The notes: generated from the letters alone by a model not told the origin. Shown: positions 1-10,970, counted from the stretch's first letter. The stretch is 64,000 nt of DNA from Massospora cicadina (GCA_022478985.1 JAKSZP010017424.1:32532-96531); one strand, 5' to 3'. Translations and numbers: made by a program.

Positions 1-369
1 CCAAATCAATTAACCCTTTTGGGCGCACCAGTAACTTATGCCAAGGATGCACCCAATCCCCTTGTATTATTTAATCTCTTTCAGCTTCAGCAATCAATGC
101 TGAATCCACCCATTCACTGATCCATTGAGGCTCTATAAATACCTCAAGGATCATTTTAATAAATCACCGTTTCTCACCTATCTCCTTTCCATTTTTAGCT
201 TTACTTTAAGCCTTAATGGCCTCTTAACTTGCTGGGGGCTTTGGGGCCCTGATTAATAGGGCTGGGTTGGAGTTTATCCCCCAGAGTCCCGAGAAGGTCA
301 CATATGTTTACTTATTGCCCCATATTTGAATTATCAACCATTGAAAGCATTATAGCCCTGTTTAAATTT
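1..369. other. Unassigned leader of the window, promoter-like
   Basis: No convincing coding frame. A CTATAAATA string near 132 is followed by TTAATAAATC near 155, which looks like the TATA and polyadenylation signals of an LTR. It lies just before the recognisable pol sequence of element A (from about 370), so it could be an unrelated LTR fragment or the gag/protease region decayed past recognition. The left edge is outside the window and this cannot be settled here. Confidence 0.25.
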
Positions 370-1810
370 GGCATAATAATGTCTCTCCTAATACATGTGA
401 GATTATATTTCAGGACCAGCTATAGGGCCTGTCAGATGAAAAGAATCAAGCATTGTTTTATCTGCAAAAATATGCTCATGTATTTGCTACCAGAGATTAT
501 GACCTAGGGTGCGCCAAAGGTATTGCATCACATTGACAATGGGATGCTCGCCCCATACATTCTCGACCTATACAAGGCAGTCAAACCAGCGAGGAAGTTG
601 TACAGAGTGAGCTTAACCAATTATTATGATAAGGAATGATTGTGCTACTCATGCCCTTGGGCAAGTCCAGTACTTATTGTTAAGAAGAAGAATGGCTCCA
701 AACAAGTAGTTATTGATTATCGCCGCTTATACAAAATTACTAAAAAAGACTCTTATCCTCTGCCACATAAAGATGACGCTCTTGATTGACTAGGAGAATA
801 GCTAAGTACTTCATTGATCTAGATCTCATCAGAGGTTATTGGAAAATTGACCTAATAAAGGATGAACAGGAAAAGTGCGCTACTATCATCTCTTAAGGGC
901 TATATTAATAAACGCGCATGCTCAGGGGCTATGTAATGCACTGTCTACCGTCAAAAGAGGCATGGACTCCATCCTAGGAGATTTGAAGCTGAGCTGCGTC
1001 TTAGTCAACCTCAATGACATCAAGTCTTTTTTGTGTACCTTCGCACATCTGTCTCATTTTGAAATATGTCTTTAAGCAAATAGAAAAGGCTTAATTAAAA
1101 TCAAGCGTATTTGAAGTAAGTTTTCAAGACCCAAATGGAGTATCTGGGTCACATTGTCAACACTCAATGGACTCGTCCTCAGCCTCAAAACTTAGAGCTG
1201 TGAATTCAAATGATGAGTCCTAATAGTAAATGGAACCTACAAGTGTTTTTGAGGCATGGTGACGTACTACCACAGTTTATACAAAGATTTACTAAGCTGG
1301 TTAAGCCTTTGTTCCACCTACTCCGAAGTATAGAGGCCTTCTTCTGGTCCCCAGAATGCATGTTTGCCTTTACAAGTTGAAGCTAACATTAACTCAAGCG
1401 CCAGTGCTATGCTAACCCAATTTTGATCATCCCTTTATCATCCAATTAAACGCTTTGTTAACAATTATTGGAGCTGTGCTCTCTCACCGTGATAAGCAAG
1501 GAGAGGAGCACCTAGTAGCTTTCTTCAGTCGCGCCTTTACCAAACAGGAGATAGTTTATATAGTAACAGAACAAAAATTTTTAGTCATTATTTTTGCCTG
1601 TAAACAATTCTTTGCTTATTTTATTGGGATGTAATTCCAAGTAGTTTCTGATCACGCTTCCTTGCTGTGATTATATAACCTAAAAGAGCCCATAGGCCAG
1701 TTAGTGAGATGGGCGTTGAAGCTCCATAATTTATGAATATGAGGCGGTACATTGATTGGGGTCATCTCACCAAGATGCCAACGGACTTTTGCAACTACCC
1801 ATTAAGTCCA
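370..1810 (+). pseudogene. Gypsy A reverse transcriptase and RNase H, broken
   Basis: Would have copied element RNA into DNA inside virus-like particles. Pieces in several frames match the better copy D: a palm-type segment reading QVVIDYRRLYKI near 700-745, 'FIDLDLIRGYWKIDL' near 812-855, and the catalytic block 'CVLVNLNDIKSF' near 998-1030. The usual two aspartates (xxDD) read N-D here, so even a repaired frame would lack one metal-binding residue. RNase H traces run from about 1430 to 1760, including a HASLL-like segment near 1655. Multiple stops (for example after 900 and 1070) and frameshifts break it. The domain calls rest on similarity to copy D and on family motifs. The exact limits are approximate. 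Confidence 0.75.
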
Positions 1811-1972
1811 CACTAGCTCCATGCACTGGTCTATTATTCAAAAATAAAAACTTTGAAGTATGTTAATGATCAAAGTGCATATAATGAACTTTAAATTAAA
1901 TTAATGAATAATACTAAAATCCGAGTTTAGACTTTTTCAAAATTGACAGTGACAATAGAAGATGATTATAAC

Positions 1973-2987
1973 TGTTGCAAAATAAATTTTGAGCTCTGCT
2001 AATGTGCTAGACCAACCATTATGGAGACTGATTGGACCTTTTCCGTTTTGCCTTTATTAGTGTATCAACCCCTTAGGAGTCCACGTTCAACCCACCAACA
2101 CAGCAGACCAACGACTTTGCCTTAGCCCCAGGTTCCATGGTGTGCCCCAGTGAGTCCTGCCCCATTCTGGGCGGCCAAGGCACTCCTGCACTGCTTACCA
2201 TCCTGACCCTTCGCCAATCCATCTGGACATGCCCTGTCAAGTCCTTCCCTCACCTTGGGTGGCCAAGGCACCCCCGCGCTGCACCCTGCAGGGTTGGTGG
2301 CTATTCAGCAATGTTGCTGATGGCCTGTTGGCCATGTTCCCATCTGTTCCTTCTAAGGCTGAAATATGGGAGCTGGCAGCATCGGCCACATCAGGCGCAT
2401 CACCTTGCGCCAACTTCAGGGATCTCTAGTCCTTAAATATAGCCTAGTTGACAAACTACTAACAATTAGAATAAGTAAGGGAGAAAAAGAGATCTTTATT
2501 TGGAGGGAAGAATGACTATTTATACAATAGGCAATTTTTTTTATTAAACCCCTCAGCCATCCAAGCCGGCACTTCTATATTCCTTGGTCATTCATGGTAA
2601 CAATTTCCACCCAATCCTCTCATCTATTCACCAAATCTAGATTAGATTGATCCATCCTCCTCACAAGTCACCAGTAAATTGTATATAATTTATTCAATAA
2701 ATACAACTTTGAGAATCCTTGCATGAGTCGCCGTTGCTCCAAATTAGCAGCGGAACAATATTCAGATTCCTGGCAATAGAATCATCAGCTTTCCGCTGGA
2801 AATTCCCACAATCAACCTTCAAATGATCAATTGGCAGTAAATGTAAATTCTACCAAACCTAAATAAACTTAATAATTATAACATTAAATAATATCAAACT
2901 AGTTGATTAGCTTTAAATTATGACTGACTAATATACACCCCTAATTCTGATATTATTGGAAGGATCCATCTGGTTAATTTCTTGACA
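1973..2987 (-). repeat. TRIM-A 3' LTR
   Basis: 1015 bp, read on the minus strand as TGTCAAG...CAACA. Contains TATAAATAG on the minus strand (about 2513-2522 of the plus strand), followed within 25 bp by AATAAAGATC, which may act as promoter and poly(A) signal. The short open frames inside it (for example 2137-2436) have no family resemblance and lie in a proline-rich, low-complexity stretch. Confidence 0.85.
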
Positions 2988-2999
2988 TTTCCCCCACTT
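2988..2999 (-). other. TRIM-A polypurine tract
   Basis: On the minus strand it reads AAGTGGGGGAAA directly before the TGTCA start of the 3' LTR. This is where plus-strand DNA synthesis would be primed. The equivalent tract of TRIM-B is at 44852-44863. Confidence 0.8.
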
Positions 3000-3052
3000 A
3001 ACCAGATGGTATCCTTCAGCATAACCCACCCCAAAGGTGGGCCAATAACCCC

Positions 3053-3074
3053 AGCGCCCCCTTGAGGGAGCGCT
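3053..3074. other. GC-rich hairpin in TRIM-A interior
   Basis: Arms AGCGC and GCGCT with an inner CCC/GGG pairing around a short TTGA-containing loop, in the middle of the 177-bp interior. The TRIM-B interior has a GC-rich hairpin in the same place (about 44905-44938) with different sequence. A role in packaging or dimerisation is only a guess. Confidence 0.45.
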
Positions 3075-3146
3075 AAGTCTGAAACAGTAGCTTTCACAAC
3101 CTCCTAACCTGTCCTCCAACTACTTGGGCAACCCACTAGCAGAACC

Positions 3147-3163
3147 CCCTGTAGTGAGCACCA
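3147..3163 (-). other. TRIM-A primer-binding site
   Basis: On the minus strand it reads TGGTGCTCACTACAGGG, starting 1 nt after the 5' LTR. Its complement ends in GTGAGCACCA, the form of a tRNA 3' end with CCA. I cannot name the tRNA. TRIM-B has the decayed form TGATGCTCAATACAGGG at 45025-45041, also 1 nt from its LTR. Confidence 0.8.
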
Positions 3164-3164
3164 C

Positions 3165-4180
3165 TGTCGCAAAATTGACTGTGGGCTCTGCTAGTGTGCC
3201 AGGATAACCAGTATGGAGACTGGTTGGCCCTTTGCTGTTTTGCCTTCATAGGCGTACCAACCCCTTAGGGGTCCGCGTCCAACCCACCAATACAGCAGAC
3301 CAATGACTTTGCCTTAGCCCCAAGTTCCGTGGTATGCCCTGGTGAGTCCTGCCTCCATCCTGGGCGGCCAAGGACACCTGCACTGCCCCACCATCCTGGC
3401 CCTTCGCCAACCCATCTGGGAATGCCCCTGCGAGTCCTGCCCCTGTCCTGGGTGGCCAAGGCACTCCCACGCTGCACCCCGCAGAGTTGATGGCCAGTTG
3501 GCAATGTCATTGGTGAAGGTTGGCCAGGTTCCCACCTGTTCCTCCTAAGGTTGAGGTATGGGAGCTGGCCAGCATTGGACACTCCAGGAACGTCACCTTG
3601 TTCCAACTTCAGGGATCTCTATTCCCTAATTAATTTTCCTAGCTGATGAACTAATAACAATTAAAATAAGGGTGAAAGAGAGATCTTTATTTGGAGGGAA
3701 GAATGACTATTTGTATTATGGGCTACTTTGCCTATTAAATCCCTTGGCCATCCAATCTGGCACTTCTATAAATCCTCAGTCATTCATGGTAATGATTCCC
3801 TCCCAATCCGATCATCTATTCACTGAATTCTAGATTAGGTCAATCCATCCTCAGCACAAGTCACTGGCAAACTATATATAAAATCATTCAATAAATACAA
3901 CTTTGAGCATCCTCAGCATGAGTCAGTGGTGCTCCAAATTAGCAGTGGAACCATATTTGGATGTTTGCAACAGATTCATTGACTTTCCGCCAGAAATTCC
4001 CACAATCAACATTTGAATGGTCATTTGGCGGCAAATGCAAATTCCATCAAAACTAAATCAGGTTTAATTATTATAACAAAATACATCTAACTAGGTGATT
4101 AGCCAGCAATCATGCCTGACTAAATTGACACCCAGAATTCTAATATTATTATAAGGATCCATCTGGGTAATTTATTGACA
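3165..4180 (-). repeat. TRIM-A 5' LTR
   Basis: 1016 bp partner of the 1973-2987 repeat, alignable over its whole length by eye but clearly diverged, so the insertion is not recent. The TATAAATAG box of the other copy reads TACAAATAG-like here (near 3710-3718). Confidence 0.85.
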
Positions 4181-4185
4181 ATACC

Positions 4186-5200
4186 ATGTCCATCTGAACA
4201 ACCTTTTATTATGCAAGCTCATTATATTGTGGATATGGAGGGATAGTTTAAACTTCAAAGCAAATTCAAAAAAGCTGCTATTGGGAGTCTATGAGGTTTT
4301 GCATTCAGCACATCTTATGAAGTGCCTAAAGTTCCAATCACAACAGTATTTTAAGGCTTCCACCACCTACCAACTAGTTAAGCCCAACAGGGAATGACAC
4401 ACTATCTCATTGAAGTTATTGGCCCTCTACCAACTAGCAATTTCAATCACTAAAACACTATGATAGCCATTGACCACTTAACTAAGTGGGTTAAAGCTAA
4501 TCCTCTATGCGAGTAAAAAGTTAACACAACCACGATTTTAATGAAGAACATTATTCTCAAACATGGTTGCCCGCAGGTTATCCTGAAGGTTATTGTTACC
4601 AATTTCGTTTCAAAAATTAATTTCATAATCTAAGCAGTTTATGGGACTAAAAAAGTTTTCCGTCATATACCACCCAGAGACTAATGAAACTATTGAGATG
4701 TTAATGGAACTTTGGAACAAGCTTTTTGTAAATTTGCTGCCTTTCACCTTCCCAGTGGACCCTCAACGTTAACCCCATTATGTTCTCCTACAGCATTGGA
4801 TAGCATGATGCCACTGGATTCGTTCTTTTCCAACTGTTGTATGGCTGACAACCCACTTTACCTCTTGTTTTGTACTCCATTGTTAATTATGAAGCTATAG
4901 TTTGGCCTAAGGATTACTTCAATCAACTAGTTGATGCACTAATTAAGAATTAAACCAAGGCTTATGGATCTTCGTTAACCTGAAAAAGTATCCAGAATTC
5001 ACAAGATGATATAATCAAAAACCTCTGCAACAGTTCAAAACGAGTGACCAAGCATTATACTTTAACGCCTACAATTTTGGATGACTCACAAGATGTTAAC
5101 TCTCAGGAAAGTGCCATATGTAACTTTGGAGCGTTCATCCTTTGATGTCTATACCATTAAGAGTTTGTCTAAAGGAAATATTATAATAGGGTTTGCATGA
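4186..5200 (+). pseudogene. Gypsy A integrase, broken
   Basis: Continuation of element A pol after the TRIM insertion. It would have inserted element DNA into the genome. Segments match integrase of element D: a 'TNGAxTxxVTNFVS'-like core-domain segment near 4570-4615, and 'NGTLEQAFCKFAAFHLPS' near 4703-4756, which aligns with the conserved region after the catalytic glutamate. Many stops and frame changes. The longest open piece is 62 codons (4712-4900). Similarity fades towards 5200, where a C-terminal tail leads into the polypurine tract. Confidence 0.7.
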
Positions 5201-5266
5201 AATTTTTCAGACCTTACTACCGTGCTCAAATTCCTCACTAACCCCCTTTAGAAGATAAGTTAAGTC

Positions 5267-5279
5267 AGGAGGGCGGAAG
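5267..5279 (+). other. Gypsy A polypurine tract
   Basis: AGGAGGGCGGAAG immediately before TGTCGTCAAATG, the inferred start of the 3' LTR. This is the usual site of plus-strand priming in LTR retrotransposons. Confidence 0.7.
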
Positions 5280-5965
5280 TGTCGTCAAATGTGTTGAATC
5301 AACTTTTACTAACCCTTTATCAAATGTCAATAGACAGAATGAAATCGAACATAATTGAATCCTCTGCTAAAATGCCCTAATAATCAACCATAATCCTTGT
5401 GTCTCTAATCATTCCAGAATTGTCACTCAACAATTCCTAACCTCAAACAACCTTCACTTGTAACTGGGTACAATTATTTTTATTGTTATCATTGTACCCA
5501 TTATGCCTATTGTGCTCACCTAATGATCTTAATTCTAGCCTGTATACATCACTGTTCTGTGGTGAGAAAGCCCCATATAAGTACTCCAAATTCTATCTAT
5601 ATATAGTATCGCTATTTACTAAATCCTATCTTGTTTTTTTATACTGTTCCTGGAGTAGAGATTTACTTTAAAAAATAAAGAATTATAGTATAGCATTATG
5701 TACAAATTTAGTGAAATTAACTTTGTGAAATAACATAGGTTGTATAATTTAGTAGAATTGAAGGAGTTCCTGAAAGGAATATACCTATGCAAGTAGTTTG
5801 CTTGTCACACTCACTACTCCCATTTTAGAAGATTCAGAGGAACCAGTAGGCCCATATGTCCCAAGGTTCTTGTGGCCAACATAAACACTTTCATCAGAGG
5901 GATCCTTTGGCTCAGATGATCCCTTGGTTCAGTAGGTCTGCTGTGACTGGTGGGACTTGGTGACA
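5280..5965 (+). repeat. Gypsy A 3' LTR (right edge tentative)
   Basis: Starts TGTCG right after the polypurine tract and can be closed at TGACA (5961-5965), giving about 686 bp. Inside are CATATAAGTA near 5573 (TATA-like) and AAAAAATAAAG near 5670 (poly(A)-signal-like), in the right order. With the 5' LTR outside the window the right boundary cannot be confirmed by comparison. Confidence 0.55.
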
Positions 5966-7306
5966 AAATATTTCAGTTGTATTTAGAATAAAATCTCATC
6001 ACCTTTGATTTATCCTTTCAATGGTATGTTAGATACAGTCTATGAATTGACATAAAAAATCAAAAATTATGTGGCCAGCAGACGTATTTTGAGATGAAAA
6101 GGGGGATTAATAAAGTTGAGATGCAAATCTTTGCTGAAAATATTTGCCCCTTATTTTTGATCCAACTCAGTTGTTTAATATCCATGCTTTGTTGACGATT
6201 GCCGCTCTTAAAATCCATTTGGACCACATGTAAGAACAAGGTTTAAAGCTGTTCCAAAAATGATAAAGCAATCTAAGGAGATAATACTGTCATGGCATAT
6301 TTATTAATAGCTTTATATTACCTGTAAGATTTTAGATTTTTAGTTGTACATATCTATGCTTTAAACTTTGGTATATTTTACTTTAACATCAGTTCTAAGT
6401 ATATTTGGGAATCATAAAACATTTTTTACGTTTTATAGTCTCCAAACTCAATATAATGGGTATGAAACCAGAAAATAGGGCGGAAATAAAAAGTCTCCTG
6501 ATAATATCTGTTACATTTAATGGGCTTATCTAATAAGATATAAATTGTGGATAATGTAGGGCCCAAGACTTCTGCTATCAAACTAGACAGAGTCATGCAC
6601 CCCTTCATGACTAAAAAGGCTTAAACCATAAGGCCCTGCCCCTTAAACAAATCCTTGACTTAGGGCATACCCTGAATGAGAAATGGGTAGCCACTGTTAC
6701 TCAATTATTCACATGTTCCTTTCACCAACCTACTCCTAATCCCACCCTAGCTTCCAAATCTGAAGGCAATACATGGAAAAGATTAGACAACTTTGTGTAG
6801 ATTTAAAAGATTAAGATGCTTAACAACATGGTCCCTAATCCTCATCCCTAACAGGTGGCTCAATAAAGGGCTAACTTGAATGAAAAAAATATTTTCTAGT
6901 AATTCAAATTTGGGAAAGAAGTCAAAGATGAAAGGTCATAATGGGGAGCAAACCCGCCACAAAACTTCAAAAATGTCAAGATAAATTTGAAATCTTGGAA
7001 CTTAATAAAATGGCCTGAGAATAGTGCAGGATCTACAGCCAATATTGTTACTATGAGGGGCTCAATTAAGCAATAATTCCTAATATTTTTAAAATTGGAA
7101 ATTAGTGTCAAAAAGTGTTACTCATAATGTTCAAAATTGCAACCGTTCCTTATTATCAAAATTTGGCTTAGTAACTCTCCCCTCCCTAGCACAACACAAA
7201 AACAGCACCCAGTTAATGGTTGGTTGTTGTGTTATTTCTATTACTTTTCCTATATTATAAATATCTAAAGATGTGGTTTATTATATTTAGATATATAAAT
7301 TAAACA
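5966..7306. other. AT-rich spacer, nothing recognised
   Basis: No coding similarity, no clear terminal repeats and only short open frames on both strands. It may be ancient transposon sequence decayed past recognition. Confidence 0.5.
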
Positions 7307-7316
7307 GTTGGTATTA

Positions 7317-7603
7317 GGGGGTGGAAGGTGAGTTGGTAGGGCATATGGCTACCAACCTGAAGGTTGCAGATTTGAGACCACCCTTTGCACATTGATTGGG
7401 GTGCCAGCCAAAGGAAGCTATTGGCAGTTAGTAGGTCTAATAACACGAAAATCTTACCCAGGATGTAACCAGAAAAATTTGAGTCCCAATCCAGAGGTGG
7501 AAAAACTTTTCTCAACGGAGTTGACCCTGTTCAGGTTTCATGTCATTTCATTCTTTTGGTAATGCCTGTCCCCAGGTCGTCTTGCCTCAAATAAATATAA
7601 ATG
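7317..7603 (+). mobile_element. tRNA-derived SINE
   Basis: A 287-bp element between two copies of GTTGGTATTA (7307-7316 and 7604-7613). Its head resembles a tRNA gene: an A-box-like AAGGTGAGTTGGTAGGGC at 7325-7342 and a decayed B-box GATTTGAGACC at 7369-7379, preceded by GGTTGCA as in a variable loop and T stem. The middle is unrelated to anything I know. The tail (7563-7596) reads TGCCTGTCCCCAGGTCG, then CTTGCCTCAAATAAATA, which is shared with the 3' ends of the LINE and ORF1-only elements nearby. It codes for nothing. It would be transcribed by RNA polymerase III and copied by the partner LINE's reverse transcriptase. Confidence 0.82.
7325..7379 (+). promoter_or_regulatory. Internal Pol III promoter (A and B boxes) of the SINE
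   Basis: A-box-like sequence at 7325-7336 (AAGGTGAGTTGG) and B-box-like at 7369-7379 (GATTTGAGACC), spaced as in a tRNA gene. The B box has TTTGA where GTTCGA is usual, consistent with decay of a CpG. It is probably weak or inactive now. Confidence 0.6.
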
Positions 7604-7613
7604 GTTGGTATTA

Positions 7614-8236
7614 CTGAAGAAGGATAATATGGTGGAACTATCTATTTACCTTAATTCTGTAGTAGCTTAAAGAATGTTAAAAACACCTCTTCTTCACCTT
7701 CACTAATGAAAGGAACCCAAAACTCCTCTCCCACTTCCCATGAGTTAATCCTAAAGGTAGGACTTCACCTGGTAGTCTGGACCACTTTTAGGGGTGTCCA
7801 AACACCTGAACTTATAGGCCAGTTTTCTCTTGGCTCGCTCTAGTCCTAACATATAATGTAAAGAAAATTTCATGGTTGCATGGAATTTAATTACTTTCTA
7901 CAATAATAGATTGTCCCTGTGTTGTCATCAGAGTTATCCCATTTGGTACACTGATGATCCCTTTGAATGAAAGAAAAATACGCTTAATCTGTTAATTATC
8001 ATTTATATTATTTCTCAAAGAAGCCCTGAAGGACCTTTCAATAGCACCATTTTTATTGCATTTTCAAAGGCAAAAGTTGGAAGTTGGCTGCTTATTTCAA
8101 AGCTTGCCCAGATTAGAATGGTAAGTTAGCAAATAAGGCCATTTTTAGGATCTTTATGTTTGAAGATTGGGAAGAGCCAGGATGTTATTTTTGTTGTCAT
8201 GGTATACATGAGAAGAAGTATGCAAATAGTTTGTTG
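7614..8236. other. Spacer, nothing recognised
   Basis: AT-rich, with short open frames only. It separates the SINE from the target-site duplication of element H1. Confidence 0.5.
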
Positions 8237-8253
8237 AGGAATCTACCCTGAAA

Positions 8254-10182
8254 TAGTTCTTTACGCTTATTGTAACTTTCTGAGCAAAGTTACATGAACT
8301 TATACAAATCAAATTTTCCTGTAGTAGTTTCACTCTGATGTCCTCAGATTCTCCGCCAGCTGCTCCAGTGTGGGGCAGCAGTGAAACTCCCCCCACCATT
8401 TCTTTCCGGCAGGAAAATGCACTAGGACTGGTTCACCCAGTCACTCCTAACACATGGGCCAATTCAATCCGCCCAAGGACCTAGACGCCCACCTTGCTTG
8501 TACCCAAGTGGTACCATGCTGCCCCCTAGTACTCCCCCAGAGCAACAAGCGCCACAGCCTAAGGGTCAAATATGGGAAATTTTTCTCATATTATGACCAA
8601 GCCATTATCAAAATGGCACAGGAAGTGATGAAACCCACCAGCTTTATTGATTTCTGCCCCTACAAGGGGTATTTCAACCTTGGCTTCACCTGCAAAGCTG
8701 ACGCTGCCACTGCAGCAACTGTGCCTCTGGTATTCCAGGGCACCCCTCTCCCCACAACTCGGACTCAGCTCCCAGCGGACACAACTTTGGTGGTCTAGTT
8801 TGCTGGTTTGCCCACCCACCTCCCCCCTGCGGTGCTTTACCAAGAACTGATGGACGGTTTGGAAGCCTAAGGCTCCAACCCCATCTTACAATTTGTGGTC
8901 CCAAATAAGGCCACATGACTTGCTGGGCCTCAGGCGTATGCCACAATAAGCCCTGAATTTAATAAAATTGTGGTGGCAATTCTGCAACACACCATTATTC
9001 CCTCAGTGCCTGACCATCCATTTTGGGCCCACATCGAGGGTGGGCGGATGATCTGTCCATCATGATTTAAGTTAGACCACTCAAAATGCAAGTGCCCCTT
9101 CTTAACCACTTCAGGCAGATTGGATGACTCATCTGCTGACCTCCAATCTGCTGCCCACCCTGTAAAATTTCTGGCATGGGGCACAATCCTACCTCCTCCG
9201 CCCCCAAAGCCTGTTGCTGCAGCTGCACCTGCAGCCACCAATCAGCCTCCTCCTCACCCCAATGCCATAAATAATTCCTCCAATCAAGCATCAGATTGGA
9301 TTCCAGTTCAATCCTATGCTTCCTCAAATGAAATGACCAAACCTCAACTGTACGCTGATTCCCCAATCCAATTCAACCAAAACCCATGGGAATTATTGGC
9401 TGAAATTGATGAATCAGGTAAGTTCATTGAAGAACCATCTCTGCAAATTGAACAGTTTGTTAATGCAGAATGGGATGCCAGATACCCCCCTCAACTTTAT
9501 ACCCCACATCCAAATGCCGAATCATTTTGCAGTGATCACCAGCTTGCAGTCAAATCAGCTGCAACACCAGATTGTCATCCCCTGCGTAAAGCTGTTGCTA
9601 AATCAGTAGCGATACTCAAAGGAGGAATTCCACCTCATGTTATCCTCACAACCTTACCTCCAAAAAGCAAAATATTTTTGAACCAGTATTACAAAGCTGC
9701 AAATGATGCTATCCAGAATGTGGCAACTATAGCACGGAATCCAAAAGCAAAAATAACCTGAACCAACTTTACCACATTCGTTAAACTCCCAGATGCCCAA
9801 ATTAAAGCTGAAAAAGCTTCAACCAAATATCTCAGTGCCATTTACCTAGCTGGCAATTTCCATGAAATTTCAATTATTAGAGATATTGAACCACATACCA
9901 CAGATGCCCCAACGCCATTACTGACGACTGTGACATGCACCCTACTATGGGAGGAAGAAGCTGCTGCTGAAGAGGCTGCTAAAGACGAGCCCCCTGACCC
10001 CCCCTCCCATTCTGCCATGGAGGGATAAGCGGCTTCCGCTGCCCACCTGGTTGGTCAGTTTTAAAAGCGTTTCACTCAATCCGCTCATTAGGGCGTTTTG
10101 TTTGAACCAAGTAGTTATGTTAGTCTTTAGTATATTTTATTTTCAGTAATGTCCATCCCTGGTCAGCTTGCCTCAAAAAAAT
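8254..10182 (+). mobile_element. ORF1-only LINE-like element H1
   Basis: About 1.93 kb, flanked by a perfect 17-bp duplication AGGAATCTACCCTGAAA (8237-8253 and 10183-10199), the mark of target-primed insertion. It holds one degenerate ORF1-type gene and no reverse transcriptase. The 3' end TGTCCATCCCTGGTCAGC, then TTGCCTCAAAAAAAT (10150-10182), is the tail shared with LINE-A/B/C and the SINE. Three relatives are at 10983-12798, about 19130-21030 and 27797-29722. The design recalls HAL1 ('half-a-LINE') elements of mammals, which also keep ORF1 only. Confidence 0.85.
8338..10028 (+). pseudogene. H1 ORF1-like protein, broken
   Basis: Start ATG at 8338 is aligned with the starts of the other copies (M-S-x-x-S-P-P-A-A-x-V-W-G). 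The core 'VKYGKFFSYYDQAIIKMA' to 'SFIDFCPYKGYFNLGF' (about 8560-8700) has the alternation of an RRM-like beta-alpha-beta fold. A CCHC knuckle follows near 9051 (C-P-S-stop-F-K-L-D-H-S-K-C-K-C), where TGA replaces the second cysteine codon. After that come a proline/alanine linker and a conserved 'NQNPWELLAEIDESGK' block near 9376-9425. The C-terminus ends EPPDPPSHSAMEG and a TAA at 10026-10028. The longest open piece is 213 codons (9120-9761). By LINE analogy the protein would bind RNA. Stops and a frameshift kill this copy. Confidence 0.75.
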
Positions 10183-10199
10183 AGGAATCTACCCTGAAA

Positions 10200-10970
10200 A
10201 TTTATATAGATAGAAAAGAGACATTTGTATGCCTCATTATAAATACCAAATGATAACAAATAATATAATAAGGACAGAACTACCTTTTTTATAGAACTGG
10301 GAGATATCTTGAGGCTCTTTAGAGCAACGTCTCCTTGTTATCTTAAAAATTGAGAGAAAGGTCTAGAAGAGCCTTGGTGAAACCAGCCTCAAATTTTTAA
10401 TCAGGGTTCTCTATCCTAGCCTTTGGCTCCTCCTTACTTAGACCCTTAACCTTGATTCCTTGTGACATTTGCTTCCATAAAGCTCATTCTCTGATGAATG
10501 GATGAAAAAATAATGATGTTTTACTTTATTTTGCAATTTTAGTGGGTTGAAAGTTGTAGGGGAGGTTGGAAATAGGTCACAATCCCAATAATTAGAATGT
10601 GGGCAACTTCAAAAGTTAGGTTTATGAGTCTTTATTTTACAAATCAAACAAAAAAAGGAAACCTACAAATTTGAGAAAGAAAAAATGTTTGCAAAATAGA
10701 AAATTTCTATAAAAAACTTTGATTTAACCATCATTTATAAATCAGTAGAAAAGTCAATACCTAAGATAAATAGATAATCAAACCTATTATAAAGCAGTAT
10801 ATACTTGATTTTCACTAATTTTTGTTTTAAAAGATCCTTTGTGCATTCTTTAGGTTCAGATATTTTAAAAAGGCTTGTGGAGGTACATCCCAGTGCTGAG
10901 ATTAACCAAGTCAAAAAAACACAAAATATGCTTTATAATGAGATTTTATTTGATAATATACAAATAAGAT
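10200..10970. other. AT-rich spacer between H1 and H2
   Basis: No recognised coding sequence or repeat boundary. The open frame that begins at 10805 runs into H2 across its target-site duplication and is not a gene. Confidence 0.5.

Larger units (their letters stand above)
1973..4180 (-). mobile_element. TRIM-A, miniature LTR retrotransposon
   Basis: Two direct repeats of about 1.0 kb (1973-2987 and 3165-4180) bracket an interior of only 177 bp (2988-3164) with no coding capacity. Both repeats run from TGT to ACA. Orientation is shown by the minus strand: a primer-binding site lies 1 nt inside the right LTR (3147-3163), a polypurine tract abuts the left LTR (2988-2999), and a TATAAATAG box lies in the left LTR. 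The element interrupts the pol of gypsy A, with near-identical 5-bp flanks ATAAC/ATACC. This fits the known TRIM/SMART class of non-autonomous LTR elements, though its LTRs are longer than usual for that class. A second pair is at 43846-46060 and a solo LTR is at 46140-47186. Confidence 0.88.
1..5965 (+). mobile_element. Ty3/gypsy element A, decayed, 5' end outside window
   Basis: Remains of a Ty3/gypsy retrotransposon read left to right: reverse transcriptase, RNase H, integrase, polypurine tract and 3' LTR. The order RT-RNase H-integrase-LTR is that of the gypsy group. No open frame exceeds about 70 codons, so it is dead. Its pol is split by a miniature LTR element at 1973-4180 that runs on the opposite strand, flanked by ATAAC (1968-1972) and ATACC (4181-4185). 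Pol sequence resumes after the insertion. The 5' LTR and most of gag and protease are outside the window or lost. Homology to element D (58540-61150) is visible by eye throughout. Confidence 0.8.

Noticed and set aside
304..507. 67-codon frame at the window start as a small membrane protein
   Set aside because: It overlaps the start of the gypsy A pol region, which aligns with element D in another frame.
2137..2436. 99-codon open frame, Pro/Cys-rich
   Set aside because: It lies entirely in the TRIM-A LTR, and the LTR copies do not conserve the frame. Similar chance frames occur at 3265-3606 and 46155-46565 in other LTRs.
6426..7111. Short open frames in the AT-rich spacer
   Set aside because: No motif, no conserved neighbour, and lengths expected by chance.
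7325..7390. A true tRNA gene at the SINE head
   Set aside because: It has no clean acceptor stem or anticodon arm, has a decayed B box, and is fused to a LINE-like tail inside target duplications.
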